From Erodium maritimum (lineage: Eukaryota; Streptophyta; Magnoliopsida; Geraniales; Geraniaceae), in assembly GCA_963921825.1 (NCBI GenBank), contig OY997589.1:868001-932000 (forward strand): 64,000 bases of DNA, in the 5' to 3' direction. Position 1 is the first letter of the stretch, and the number at the start of each line of letters is the position of its first letter. Under the pieces are notes generated by a model that was given only the letters and a program-made list of their open reading frames with translations, searched no databases and was not told the DNA's origin. Made by a program: the position numbers and the translations under genes. Shown piece by piece: positions 23,058 to 35,211 of the stretch.

Positions 23058-23400
23058 ACTTTTTTTGATAAGCTCGAATTTTTATTAAAAAAGAAAACTC
23101 ATTCTAATGAGGAATGAGACTAAAGGTCAGAAGACCAGTAACACGTTTATAAAGGAACTCTACTGAAGGGAACTATAAAGCCTAACTTTAATCAAAGTAC
23201 AAAAAACCGAAAAACAGACCAAGAAAAACAACAACTAGCAAAGATTTTCCCGACAGTGCTTTCCGAAGTCAAAGAAAAAACACCAAAGATTACTCCTTGA
23301 CCGTCTTCACCAGCCCATAATCTTTGACATCAACCTTAGAAGCCGCACAAGACTTCCACATAACCGAAACAAGAGGAGCTGACTTGATGGCACGCTCACG
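23058..23400 (-). mobile_element. Antisense retroposon tail
   Basis: Reading the minus strand, the sequence runs into TTTTTTAATAAAAATTCGAG followed by a T-rich end, the usual look of plant LINE 3' ends. A similar antisense block lies at about 35892-36250. Bases 22690-23057 hold no recognised gene. Confidence 0.35.
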
Positions 23401-23469
23401 ACTCAAAAAACAAGCTTATAAATACAATATCAAAGCCTTTTATTCTATACTTCTAGAATAATTTGCTTT

Positions 23470-23610
23470 AGGCTATCCACATAGCATCTCTACTCACACA
23501 CTCAAAGCCTTTAATTCAATATTTTTTAAAAGCAAGCACCAAACATTGCTTGGTGCTGTCCTCATAGCATCTCTACTTACACACTCAAACCCTTTCGTAG
23601 TTCCTCATAT
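23470..23610 (+). promoter_or_regulatory. NLR copy 1 upstream region with duplicated block
   Basis: CATAGCATCTCTACTCACAC followed by ACTCAAAGCCTTTAA is repeated about 90 bp later (CATAGCATCTCTACTTACAC, ACTCAAACCCTTTCG). The same block stands before NLR copy 2 at about 31588-31628 but not before copy 3, so copies 1 and 2 share an upstream region. Confidence 0.5.
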
Positions 23611-23685
23611 ACATTACATGTGTGAATCAAGCTCTATTTGGTTCCAAATTATTCAACTTATTTCTTTGATCGGTGTTGAACTCCA

Positions 23686-26600
23686 ATGGAGATATTAAAC
23701 TCAATCATTTCGGAGGCCGTGAAAGGGGCGGGAAAGTCGATCATGAAGGAAGTGAAAATGTTGTACGGAGCGAAGGAGGAAGTGGAAGAGATGAAGGTTG
23801 AATTACAGTGGATGCAGAGCTTTCTCGAAGACGCCGATCGTCGGGTTTCTTCACAAGCTCAGGAACGCCAGAGCCGAGTGTTTAGGCAATGGGTTCTGCA
23901 AGTGAAAGAAGCCAGCCTTGATGCCGAGGATATTGTTGACACTTACTTGGTAACAACTCTTCCCCTTATATTCTTGTGAAATATTCAATAGGAAAAACTT
24001 CAGGTACTAACTATCTCCGATTTGTACATTTCAAGAACTTGCTGTTAATTTATTTGTCGATCAGATCAGTACCCTTGACTTATGGTAATTACACAAACTA
24101 ACATTTTCCGTTAAAGATGACGGAGAAAGTTAGGAAAAACTCCAAGAACTAAATGCAACATGACTATCGAACTCAAAAACTAACCGTAGACTTATTAGCT
24201 TTTTGAGTTTTTCCTAACGTTTTTTGTCATCTCTAACGGAAAATGTTAGTTTGACTAATTACCATAAGTCAAGGGTACTGAGTCAACAGTAAATTCTTGA
24301 GGGGTACAACTCGACGATAATTAATTCCTGGTATTACCCTTTGTATTTATTAAGTAGGGATAACTCCATAAAACAATTATCGTCCGACTTTGGTTTTCAA
24401 ATTATAACTACAAATTTTGTAGTCGATCATATCACATTGTTGGGTAAAATAATTTTCAAAAAACATAATCTTCTGTGACGGCCCGTTAATGAGTCGCGTA
24501 TAAAGACGACAATACCCTCAAATTTTGGTTAACTTTACAAAGTTTGTAGTTATAATTTGAAAACCAAAGTCGGACGATAGTTCTTTTATGAAGTTATCCC
24601 AAAAAAACCAACGATTTCTGTAATATTTCACAGGAAAACCTTTTTATATTCCGCAATCATCCAAACAGGTAAAGCTAACATTGAGGAAGAGGATCGGGGT
24701 GACTAATTTCATCAAGAGATACGGTTGCCTTGTAAAGCACGGCAGAGATATTCATCTCGTGGCATCAGAGATTGAAGCACTCAATTCCAAATTATCGAGG
24801 CTCAGACTGAGACTACAAACTTATGGCGCAATTAGAGAACTCAGAGTCGGAGATTCAGGAAGCTACACAAAACCGTTACAAAGGCGATCTTACGGGCACA
24901 TTCAAGACCGCTATGTTGTTGGATTGGAACACAATATAGATGAAGTGGTTGGTTTGTTGCTGAAAGGAGGAGATGTGGAAGGTAATAAAATCAAAATCAA
25001 TATAACTGATATGATTCGATTACGGTAGTTAATTACATTGATATGTAATCTTTTATTTCCTTCTCATATTCTTATAATCTCTTATATAGGAGCATCAAAC
25101 CTCATTATAATATCAAGAAAAGTATTTCATCTTTTATATTTTACAGGAGAAGAAGCCTGCAAAGTCGTATCCATATATGGTATGGGCGGGTTGGGGAAGA
25201 CCACTCTTGCGAAGAAAGTGTACAATGACAAAAGAGTTAGGACACACTTCGATAAATTCGTATGGGTTTATGTATCTCAACAGTTCAAAGAAAGAGATGT
25301 TTGGGAATCGACATTGATAGGGCTTACATCCCCGTCAAGGGAGGAGCGGGAAGAGATTTTGAAACTCAAAGACGGTGAGTTAGCTGCAAAACTTTCTCAA
25401 GTTCAAAAAGACCACAAATGTGTAGTGGTTCTGGATGATATATGGAGCATTGAAGATTGGGAGAAGCTACGCGTTGGCTTTCCCCGTAAAGAAACACGGG
25501 CCAGTAAAGTATTGTTCACAACTCGCAAGAAGGAAGTATCTGAGCATGCTGATCGTAGGGGTAGCTATGGAGGATTGAAATGTTTGGAAGACCCACAAGA
25601 CATGGATCTACTAAAGAAGATTGCATTTCAAGGAAGAGATTGTGATATTGCAGGTAATCTACTTATTAATTTAAGGGAAAAACATTTTTTCCTAACCCCC
25701 TTCAACGTTTAGTTATCACGTCTTAACTTATGTGACTTTCAGTTATCATTTCCTCGCTCAAATTTTTTCTTTTTTACAATCCATAACCCAAATATGGTAC
25801 TTTACTACAAAAAGTAGCTGATTTTTTTTTGCAGATGGGAATTGTAAAAAAGAAATTTTTTGAACTAGGAAATGATAACTGAAGGTTGCATAAGTTAGGA
25901 TGTGATAAACAAAAGTTCAAAAAAATTGGGAATAGGTGTTATCCCTTAATTCAAATCCCATGTATTGCTAAGAGTTTGTTTCTCAAGTTTAAAGGTTCAA
26001 ATCAGGAGTTTTTATCTTACTTCTATTTGTGTTTTAATGTGTTTTCAGATGAGGAAAGGCAGAAATTAGGAAGGGGAATGCTCAAACATTGTGGAGGTTT
26101 ACCACTGGCCATCACAGTTCTCGGTGGAATTTTGGCAAGCAGGGATAGCGTGAGTGAGTGGCAGACTGTTCACGACAACATCAATGCGTATTTAAGAAAG
26201 GGCAAAGGACACAACGAAGAACAAGGTTTGGGGGTACAACAAGTGTTGGCTTATAGTTACTATGATTTGCCATCTCAGTTGAAGACTTGTTTTCTCTATT
26301 TAAGTCAATTTCCAGAAGATTACGAGATAGACACACGTAATTTAACGAGAATGTGGATTGGTGAAGGTTTCGTGTCAGTGGAATATGACGGAGAAGGAGA
26401 GGAAACGGTAGAAGATGTGGCTGAGCGATACCTAAACGAGTTGGTGGGTAGATGTGTGGTTGAAGTTGGAAAAAAGGGGATTACTGGAAGAGTCAAAACA
26501 TGTCGACTTCACGATCTGATGCGGGATATGTGCTTGTCTAAAGCCAAAAAAGAAAGCATCATTCATAGTTACGAAAGGAATGCAGTCACCAAAGGTAAGA

Positions 26601-27859
26601 TACGGAGGCTCTCTTGCATAGGAGTCCGAGATAGAAATGAAAATATATCTTTATCCGGTTATGAAACATATTCTCATATCAGATCACTTATTATATGTCC
26701 TTCTCCTTGTTGGGAGAACTGTATTTGTTTGCAAGGGAGATTTGCAACAAGGTTCAAGTTGCTTAAAATGCTACTTCTTGTAGGGGTAAAACTACGATGG
26801 ATGAAAGGTTTCTCAAAACAAATAGCAAAGCTCGTACACTTGAGATACTTGAGTCTTCAACAGAGCGAGATATATGTTTGGCCATCACTAGACAAGTTGG
26901 GATGCATGGAAACCCTTGATTTGCGGGTTGACATTGTTGTGAGTAATCGTCCATTAAAAATAAATGAAATATGGAAGATGAAACAACTGAGGCATCTCTA
27001 TCTTCCATTAAAAATAGGTCGAAAATGGAGCGATAAACATACCAGTAACCCCGTTCACTCCGTAAGATATTCAACGGAGGGTGAAAATATGCCAATTGAG
27101 AGAAACTCCAATTTGCAGACGTTGGTTAACTTCCCTCCGCCCGAGGGTAAAGTAGGGGGGATTTTGTTCAACTTCCCCCATTTGAGAAAATTAAGGTTAC
27201 GCCAAGGCAAACATATGGTGGAATTGTGGGAGATACTTAACAACAACAAAAGCTTCTGCCTCAGCCGCCTTCATTCTTTTTCTCTAACCTTTTCTCTAAC
27301 AACCTCTTCTCATGGCCAGTATTCAGGTTGGCTAGTGAAAGTGGATTTAGAAGTCCTAGTCATCAGGTGTCCACATCTTTACAAGTTAAGGTTGGATGGT
27401 CCTATAGAGAAGTTTCCACAACTCAGCCAATTCCCCACCCAACTCACCAAATTGGTCTTATGGTTCTCTCGAATTGAAGATCCACAACATATAGAAACAA
27501 TACTTGGGAACCTGCCTCACTTAAGGTTACTCCACTTGTGGGAAGATTCGTTCATGGGAGAGCAATTGACCTTCAAGAAACACACTTTTCCTCAACTCAC
27601 AACTCTACGCCTTTCGTCCTTGCGTGAGTTGAGAAACTGGACGGTGGAAGAAGGAGCTATGCCCAACCTTGAACAATTGGAGATTGACAAAGTAGGCAAG
27701 TTGGATGCAATTCCAGAGGGATTGAAATTTATAGCTACCCTCAAGAAACTAGAAATCAGATCAATGCCAGCCACGTTCAAAGCAAGACTTGAGGAAGGAG
27801 GAGCCGACTTCGATACAGTTGAACATGTTCCTTCTATTACTTTTGAGTATTGTGATTAG
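23686..27859 (+). CDS. CC-NB-ARC-LRR resistance protein (RPP13/RPP8-like), NLR copy 1, 964 aa
   Basis: Intracellular immune receptor. Exons 23686-23949, 24669-24981, 25147-25653 and 26049-27859, all GT-AG and in phase. An N-terminal coiled coil of the Rx type has an EDVID-like AEDIVD at about residues 81-86. NB-ARC motifs are in order: P-loop GMGGLGKTT 204-212, kinase 2 KCVVVLDDIW, RNBS-B VLFTTRKKEV, GLPLA 378-382, RNBS-D CFLYLSQFPEDYE, and an MHD-equivalent RLHDLMRD with Leu in place of Met. An irregular LRR region of about 400 residues follows. All core motifs look functional. Unlike copies 2 and 3 it has an extra 165-bp intron just before the P-loop, and its intron 1 carries two MITEs. A 3'-UTR intron is likely (GGTACTAAAT ... 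AAATGCAG near 27960). The pathogen recognised cannot be inferred. Confidence 0.9.
23991..24339. mobile_element. Foldback MITE in NLR1 intron 1 (family shared with NLR3)
   Basis: GGAAAAACTTCAGGTACTAA at the left pairs with TTAATTCCTGGTATTACCC at the right; inner arms TAACATTTTCCGTTA and CTAACGGAAAATGTTAG also pair. A related copy sits at nearly the same position in NLR3 intron 1 (40065-40740), and a further piece at about 28985-29245. Confidence 0.65.
24357..24601. mobile_element. MITE with long terminal inverted repeats in NLR1 intron 1
   Basis: The left end GGGATAACTCCATAAAACAA and the right end (reverse-complemented GGGATAACTTCATAAAAGAA) extend into about 60-bp arms sharing TCGTCCGACTTTGGTTTTCA. 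About 245 bp, no coding capacity. Confidence 0.7.
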
Positions 27860-28590
27860 CCAACTTATAAACAGGTACTAAATATATTACTACTGAAATA
27901 TACTCCATTCCATCAAATATCATTGTATGTATGAATCTCAAATATCATGTAATCTGTTTTGTTTCAAATGCAGCTGAGAGAAGAAGATGAAGTTGCCGTT
28001 ACACTTCCATCACCTTAATTATAACTAAGGTGCGTTCGTAGCTCATAAATTACACTCTCGCATTTACAATCCCACACCCATAAATCCAGTTCCAAATACC
28101 ACTCTACAAACTTGTTATTGCATTTTAAAAGTTGAAAAACAATTATAACTCATCACTTGTTTTAGGTTGCAGGGCTTATTTTTATCGAAGGTGTGCTTGA
28201 AGACTCTTGTTATTGTGTTTAATTTGCTTTTGTGTGTTGTTGGACTTGTACCGGTAATATTGTCTTTGGAAGACCTTGATTTCTACTTGCTATTGTCTTT
28301 TATAACTTTCATTTATATTGTTGTAAGACTATTGTGATTGTGTTGTTCATGAATATTTATTAAATTGCTCTGGAGTCTTAAAGCATATTCAATAGTAGTT
28401 GGTAGCTTCAAAGTCCTTTGCAATATAATTGCATCGCGTTAGAATAAGGTTCTTTCATAGTTCATAAACTACATCGCATATTTGCAATTTCACATCCATA
28501 TATCCAATTTCCAATACTACATCACCGAGTTTCTGCGTGGGAACGGATTATACTGCTCCAACTAATTCAGATTGGACTCAAATTTTAGGT
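27860..28590 (+). other. NLR1 3' UTR and downstream spacer
   Basis: Contains GATGAAGTTGCCGTTACACT, homologous to the 3' flanks of the LRR relic and NLR3, and the block CTCATAAATTACACTCTCGC found after the other NLR copies. TTCATAGTTCATAAAC near 28456 is the uninterrupted counterpart of the insertion site at 35599-35828. No gene. Confidence 0.5.
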
Positions 28591-28597
28591 ATGCTTA

Positions 28598-28895
28598 CGC
28601 TATCCACAATGGGGTTGAAGCGGCTAGATCTAATTCCAGTCAAATGGGTGGCAAAATAAAAAAAGGTGGGTCCGATTCGTAGGAAAAAGTGGGTTGAAAT
28701 TATTTTTATATTATTTGGGCCACGTGGCGATTCTTCATAGGAGAATTGGGATTCGACTCGAATAGACGGTCGGAAAATCCACAGACTCAACTGGGTGTTG
28801 AATCGACGGAATCTTAGGTTTTGGGCTATTTTTCCAAAAAAAATACCGAATCGACACCTCTATTCGACGTGCAAAAACCTCCATTGTGGATAGTC
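28598..28895. mobile_element. PIF/Harbinger-type MITE with TTA duplication
   Basis: Inverted ends CGCTATCCACAATGGGG (left) and GACTATCCACAATGGAGG (reverse complement of right), 298 bp, flanked by TTA at 28595-28597 and 28896-28898. Confidence 0.65.
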
Positions 28896-28984
28896 TTATA
28901 GATGCTAAATTATGCTCTCCACAAATTTTGAACCCAAAATAAAATTCTCTAGTTTTCCCAATTTTCTGACATACTATTCATCAT

Positions 28985-29245
28985 AAATTGAAAAAACTCC
29001 ACGTACTAACTATTATAGACTTGTGCATTTCAAAAACTGACTGTTGACTTATTAGTCGATCAGATCAGACCTGTAGACTTAAGATAATTATACAAACTAA
29101 CATTTTTCGTTAGAAATGACAGAAAATGTTAGAAACAATACCAAGAACGAACTGTCATATGACTATTGAACTCAAAAACTAACTGTACACTTGTTATTTT
29201 TTGGAGTTTTTCCTAACGGAAAATGTTAGTTTCTAATGGAGTTAG
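28985..29245. mobile_element. Fragment of the NLR-intron foldback MITE family
   Basis: GAAAAAACTCCACGTACTAA, CGATCAGATCAGACC and TAACGGAAAATGTTAG match the element at 23991-24339, truncated at the right. Bases 29246-29670 are AT-rich with nothing recognised. Confidence 0.5.
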
Positions 29246-29674
29246 AGACTATATTTAGTATGTACAGATGATTTTTAAGTGTGAAAATGTTTAGAAGCTA
29301 CTGACAATAACTAGTCATACATGCCATCAGATATAAGGTAACATAATTTGGTGCAATTGTCTAAAGTTACCTTGAACTTGTCACATCCGAACTTGAAATG
29401 AATATATATTTTTTATGGATAATATAAATCCTTAAATATTTGGATTTTTGTATAGAATTCTAGATAGTAAATCTTATCCATCAATGATGTCTTATTATAA
29501 ATTAATTTCAACCATCCATTTTAGATTTTTGAGAGTTATAAATTGATGTTCAAGATCATTCGTTCAATATCTTCAAGCATCATCTTTTTATATGAGAAAA
29601 TTTACTTATTTTTCAATTATAATATTTCATAAGAAAAAAAAGATATCGATCAAACAAGCATGTGATAAAATTGT

Positions 29675-30262
29675 GAAAGATACTTAACAACAACAAAGGC
29701 TTCATTCTCAACCGCCTTCATCATTTTTTTTAATATCTTTGTTTGAACATGACACTGTAGAACAAGTCGATTTAGAAGCCATAGTCATAACATGTTCATA
29801 TCTTTACAAGTTGAGGTTGGCTTGTCCCATGAAGAAGTTTCCACAACTTAACCAATTCCACACCAAACTCACAAAGTTGTTCTTGCAATACTTTGGAATT
29901 TAAGTTCCAAAACATATAGAAACGATATTTGGGTGAATGCCTCGGTTAAGGTCACTCCATTTGAAATTTGACGCATTCAAGGGAGAGCAACTGTCCTTCA
30001 ACAAACAAACTTTTCCTCAACTTACAATTCTTAAGCCTTTCTTGGTTGGATGAGTTTAAAAACTGGATATTGGAGGAAGAGCTATGTCCAACCTTGAACG
30101 TTTGGAGGTTGACAAAGTAGGCAGGTTGGAGGCAATTCCAAACCCTCAAGGAACTAGAAATCCTACTCATACCGGCGTATTCAATGCAAGACTTGAGGAA
30201 GGGGGAGCCGTCTTTGATATAGTTTAGCATGTTATTTCTATTACTTTTGTGTACTGCAACTT
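29675..30262 (+). pseudogene. Solo LRR relic of an NLR gene
   Basis: Only the 3' LRR part of an NLR remains. GAGATACTTAACAACAACAA-like sequence, TTTACAAGTTGAGGTTGG, CCACAACTTAACCAATTCC, AGGGAGAGCAACTGTCCTTC and GGCAATTCCAAACC parallel the LRR exon of the intact copies, and a homologous 3' end (CAAGACTTGAGGAAGG) follows. Several frameshifts, stops (such as TTTAAGTTCC at about 29898) and a deletion break it. No CC or NB-ARC sequence is present upstream. Confidence 0.85.
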
Positions 30263-30489
30263 CTAGACATGTACTAAATATACTACACTTGTCAATTTGA
30301 TGTAATATGAGATATACTCCACTCTATCAAATATCATTGTAAGTATGAATCTCAAATAACATGTAATATGTTTTATTTTAAAGGTAACAAAGAGGAGGAG
30401 ATGAAGTTGAGGCTGCACTTCCATCGAAACTACATTTGTATTTACAATCTCATACTAATATATCCATGGGAAAATGACATATAACCACG

Positions 30490-30600
30490 GCTAATTATCA
30501 TATATATATATATATAATGTTTGATATTATTAATATTTTTATATAGCATAATATAAATTTTGATAATAAATATAATGAAAATTAAAATAATAATACAATA
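30490..30600. repeat. AT-rich low-complexity tract
   Basis: A (TA)n run near 30500-30517 followed by ATAATA-rich sequence up to about 30604. No gene. Confidence 0.7.
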
Positions 30601-30630
30601 ATAATCTGGTTAATCTCCCATAACGCTTAG

Positions 30631-31245
30631 GAAGGGTTTCCCCGAGCACTGTATGTAAGGGCTCCTCGTCTCAAGGATGGAGCGCGTGTGTTTCCCCGAG
30701 CATTGTATCTAACCGTACAGAGCCTCGGGTTAGCACCCAACCTGGAGTGGTGGATCTAGGCTGAATTTTTTTTGTGACCAGTCAGCACCCTGGAGATCGG
30801 GTCACTGAAGTTTCAGTGCCCACTCAACCTGGGCCCAGAGATAATATTGGAGAAGCTGTTACCAGAAGAGTGAAGAGGTCTGATGCGGATGCTCCCCGGG
30901 ATGATCAGGCGAGGGCTGGTAAGCAGTCCCGCCAAGAGGAATGTTAAGTTCCACAGACTTCAGGGACTGTCTCTGGGAGGGGTCCTTGGCTGAAGCCTTG
31001 CCTCCTCCTCCTACTACTAATGCAATCCTTGGCCAATTTTCGAAGCAGGACTTTCAGTACCATATTCTCACCCCACCCTTCCTTCCAGTCTATATGGTGC
31101 CTCAACACCGTATGTGACGATTCTTTAAGGATCAGCGAACATTGTGTTATTTTTCTGTCTTCTATAGTAGTCAGAGAATATATTCCCAGGTATACATCGA
31201 TGTAATTGAATCTTATTTATAATATTGCACCTTTTAGTAAAAAAA
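30631..31245 (+). mobile_element. Retroposon with poly(A) tail and diverged target duplication
   Basis: Ends in TTTAGT plus a 12-A run at about 31237-31249. ATCTCCCATAACGC near 30613 and ATCTTCCCCTAACGC near 31250 look like a diverged target-site duplication. GTGACGATTCT and the pre-tail GCACCTTTTAGT relate it to the element ending at 10437. No intact frame. Confidence 0.5.
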
Positions 31246-31680
31246 AAAAAATCTTCCCCTAACGCGTAACTAGGACCCTTACCCGTCCAATTAACGCCTA
31301 ATATTTTTAACCATATTGTTGCACACTTGCAGTACTACTAATACTATTGATAGACTGAAAGTTTAGTTTCATCATCATATTTCTATTAAACATGAGATTG
31401 ATTTGAGCATCTCTAGATACCTTCGTTTATTTTTAAACCAAGAATTGAGTATCTCTAGACACCTTTATTACTTTAAAAGCAAGTAATTAACGATCACTAT
31501 CGCTTCAGGCTCAAAACCCTACAACAGTAGGACACAGTGCCGCAGCCATCCTCCATCTTCTCCAAATCTCTCTCCTCTCAGATCTCATATCATAACATCT
31601 CTACTTACACACTCAAAGCCTTTCGTAGTTCTCTATCTCCATAAATATACATATGCATACAATTTGGATGAATTGAGCTA

Positions 31681-34600
31681 ATGGAGCCCATCATTTCGGT
31701 GGCCGTGGAAGCGGCCGGAAAGTGGGTGACGAAGGAAGTGAAGATGTTGTACGGAGTGAAGGAGCAAGTGGAGGAGATGAAGGTTGAGTTACAGTGGATG
31801 CAGAGCTTTCTTGAAGACGCCGATCATCGTCTTACTTCACAGTCTCAGCAAAGCCAGAGCCGAGTGTTTCACCAATCGGTTCTACAAGTCAGAGAAGCCA
31901 GCCTTGATGTTGAGGATATTGTTGACACTTACTTGGTAACAACTCTTCTCCATAGGGTTAAATACAAATAGTTACCCTAAAGTATTGGTCGCTTTTAGAA
32001 TATAATTATAATTGGACTTTCAACTATCAGTTTGAGCTTTTAGTTGAGTTGGTCCTCTATAGTGGTACTAGAGCTTGATTCTTCACGAACTCGGATTCAA
32101 ACCCCGTAAGGGCACACCCCACCCTCTACGTGGTTGTCCGTGAAGGCGCGTATTAGAGTATAACTATAATTGAGCTTTCAACTATTAGTTTGAGCTAATA
32201 GTCACTATTAATCACGCATTGGATAAAGTTTAGGTCAAATATTTGATATTTTTCAATTTATAAAGACATGTAAATGATATGTGATTCGTTCATAAATGCA
32301 TGTTAATGCCTTGTGACCAAAACTTACGATACCTAATTTGACACTTTTGAACTTTAAATAGTTTTCTGTTCATGATCAATACTTTGAGGCATGCTTTTAC
32401 ATTTAACCCAGATATTAATATAACCACGCATTACGCAAAAATAAGACCATCCATTATTGCTCTCACATCACAAATGACACGGATTTGTGCACTTGATCAT
32501 GTAAATTTTGGTCATGTAATAACTTAATGACCAATGTTTTAAGGCTTATATCCCGCAATTATTCAAACAGGTAAACCTTGCATTGAGGAACAGAGGAGGA
32601 GTGGTTAAGTTCATCGAGAGATATGGTTGCTGTCTAAAGCATGCTAGAGATATTTATGATGTGGGATCGAAGGTTGAAGCTATCAAGTCTGAATTATCAA
32701 CCCTCAGGTTGAGGTTACAGACATATGGACATGTGGGATCTTCCACCTCTTCGGGAGGCTATGCAAAACCCTTACAAAGGAGAACTTACGGGCACATTCA
32801 GGACCACAATGTTGTTGGATTGGAAGACAGTATCGATGAAGTGGTTGCTTTGTTGCTTAAAGGAGAAGAAGACGCATCCAACGTAGTATCCATATATGGA
32901 ATGGGTGGATTGGGAAAGACAACTCTTGCGAAGAAAGTGTACCATGACAAAAGAGTCAGGGCATGCTTTGATAAATTCGCATGGGTTTATGTATCTCAAC
33001 AGTTCAAAGAAAGAGATGTTTGGGAATCAACGTTGATAGAGCTTACATCCCCTTCAGGCGAGCAGCGCAAAGAAATTTCAAAACTCAAAGACAATGAGTT
33101 AGTTGCAAAACTTTCTCAAGTTCAAAAAGACCACAAATGTGTAGTGGTTTTGGATGATGTATGGAGCATTGAAGATTGGGAGAAGCTACACCCTGGCTTT
33201 CCCATTGAAGAATCAAGGGTCAGCACGATACTGTTTACAACTCGCAAGAAGGAAGTATCTGAGCATGTTAATCGCAGAGGTAGCTATGGAGGATTGAAAC
33301 GTCTTGAATACCCACGAGACATGGAGCTACTAAGGAAGATTGCATTTGAGGGAAGAGATCTTGAAATTACAAGTAATTACTCATTAATTCAAAACTCATG
33401 TATTGTTAAGAGCTTGTTTATCAAGATCATATGTTTAAGTTGGGATTCTTGTCTTACTAAATTTTATGTGTGTGTGTTTTCAGATGAGGAAAAGCAGAAA
33501 CTGGAAATGGGAATGGGAATGGGAATGCTGAAATTTACCGTTGGCCATCACAGTTTTAGGTGGTATTTTGGCAAGCAAGGATAGCTTGAATGAGTGGCAG
33601 ACTGTTCATGACAACATCAATGCATATTTAAGAAGGGGCAAAGGACACGACCAAGAACAAGGTTTGGGGGTACACCAAGTGTTGGCTTACAGTTACTATG
33701 ATTTGCCATCTCCTCTGAAGTCTTGTTTTCTCTATTTAAGTCAATTTCCAGAAGATTACGAGGTAGAGGTACGGGAATTGATGAGAATGTGGATTGCAGA
33801 GGGTTTCGTGTCGGTGGAAAACGATGGAGAAGGGGAGGAAACAGTGGAAGATGAGGCTGAGCGGTACTTGAACGAGTTGGTGGGGAGGTGTGTGATTGAA
33901 GTTGGAAAGAAGAGTGGCACAGGAAGGGTGAGGACATGTCGGACATGTAGACTTCACGATCTTATGCGAGATGTGTGCGTGTCTAAAGCCAAAGAAGAAA
34001 ACCTCATCCATAGTTATGAAAGGCATGCAGTCACCAAAGGCAAGATACGGAGGCTCTCTTACATTGCAGTCAAAGATGGAGAAATATCTCTATCCGACTA
34101 TGAAACATATTTTCATATCAGATCACTTATTATACGAAGCCACGATGGATGTTTAGACGTGAGATTGGCAATGAAGTTCAAGTTGCTTAAAATGCTACTT
34201 CTTGAAGGGGTATATACGGAGCACATGGAAGGTTTACCAAAACAAATAGCGGAATTTGTACACTTGAGATACTTGAGTCTACGAGGAAGCAAAATATATG
34301 ATTGGCCATCACTAGATAAGTTGGGATGCATGGAGACCCTTGACTTGCGGGTCAAGAGTGTTGAGAGCAATCTTCCTTTAAAAATAGGTGAAATATGGAA
34401 GATGAAACAGTTGAGGCATCTCTATCTTCCGAGAACCCCGATAAGATATCCAACAGATGGTGACAATATGACAATCGAGAGCAACTTGAATTTGCAGACG
34501 TTAGTGAACTTTCATCAGCCAAATCCTAAACCAGGTGGAATTCTGATCAAGCTTCCCAATTTGAGAAGATTAAAGTTACTGCAAGGCAATCATGTCGTAG

Positions 34601-35211
34601 AATTCTGGAAGACACTTAACAAGAACAAAGGCTTCAGCCTCAGCCGCCTTCAGTCTCTTTCTCTAGTAGCTAATCACCTTCACGATGAAGTGGATATAGA
34701 AGCCGTAGTCATCACGTGTCCAAATCTTTACAAGTTGAGCTTGGATGGTCCCATAGAGAAGTTTCCGCAACTCAACCAATTCCCCTCCAAACTCACCAAG
34801 TTGGTGTTATGGGACTCTCGAATAGAAGATCCAAAACATATAGAAACAACACTTGGGAACCTGCCTCACTTAAGGTCACTCCACTTGGCATACCATGCAT
34901 TCAAGGGAGAGCAATTGTCCTTCAAGAAACACACTTTTTCTCAACTTAGGATTCTAGTCCTTTGGGAGTTGCATGAGTTGAAAAACTGGACGGTGGAAGA
35001 AGGAGCTATGCCTAACCTCGAACGTTTGGTTATTGACTATATTGACAAGTTGGAGGCAATTCCAGAAGAATTGAGATTTATAGCCACCCTTAAGGAACTA
35101 GAAATCACATACATGCCAGGCAAATTCAAAGCAAGACTTCAGGAAGGAGGAGCCGACTTTGATACAGTTAAACATGTTCCTTCTATTCTTTTTGGTTACT
35201 TCCTTGACTAG
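31681..35211 (+). pseudogene. CC-NB-ARC-LRR gene, NLR copy 2, frameshifted at the GLPLA motif
   Basis: Exons 31681-31935, 32571-33372 and 33484-35211 match copies 1 and 3. The coiled coil with EDIVDTYL, P-loop GMGGLGKTT, kinase 2 CVVVLDDVW and RNBS-B LFTTRKKEV are all readable. Exon 3 has lost 11 bp relative to its paralogues exactly where the His-Cys-Gly-Gly of the GLPLA region should be (AAA|TTTACC at about 33530), so translation shifts and stops at 33582-33584. The downstream frame reopens as LAITVLGGIL and runs intact through RNBS-D, LHD and the LRRs to a TAG at 35211. A GGAATG triplication just before the deletion adds GMGMGM. Adding 11 to the exon total restores divisibility by three, which supports a single lesion. 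The intact downstream frame suggests recent loss; a sequencing error is possible, though an 11-bp gap makes that unlikely. Confidence 0.85.
31955..32405. mobile_element. MITE with an internal TRIM-like insertion in NLR2 intron 1
   Basis: Outer arms GGGTTAAATACAAATAG (left) and CTTTTACATTTAACCC (right) with paired AAGTATTG/CAATACTTT inside. Between them, two diverged direct repeats of about 47 bp (31996-32042 and 32154-32200, core TTTCAACTATYAGTTTGAGC) flank TGGTACTAGAGC (32063-32074), close to the initiator-Met tRNA primer site TGGTATCAGAGC. That arrangement resembles a terminal-repeat retrotransposon in miniature. Confidence 0.45.

Noticed and set aside
25886..26048. 5' extension of the NLR1 exon 4 open frame
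   Set aside because: It lies upstream of the acceptor TTTTCAG at 26048, starts at TTG and has no NLR similarity; the paralogues have an intron here.
30500..30517. TA run as a centromeric or origin-type signal
   Set aside because: A simple (TA)n microsatellite next to AT-rich spacer; nothing else supports a special function.
33541..35211. NLR2 3' half as an independent gene
   Set aside because: The frame opens at TTG inside the GLPLA motif; it is the second half of a frameshifted NLR rather than a separate gene.
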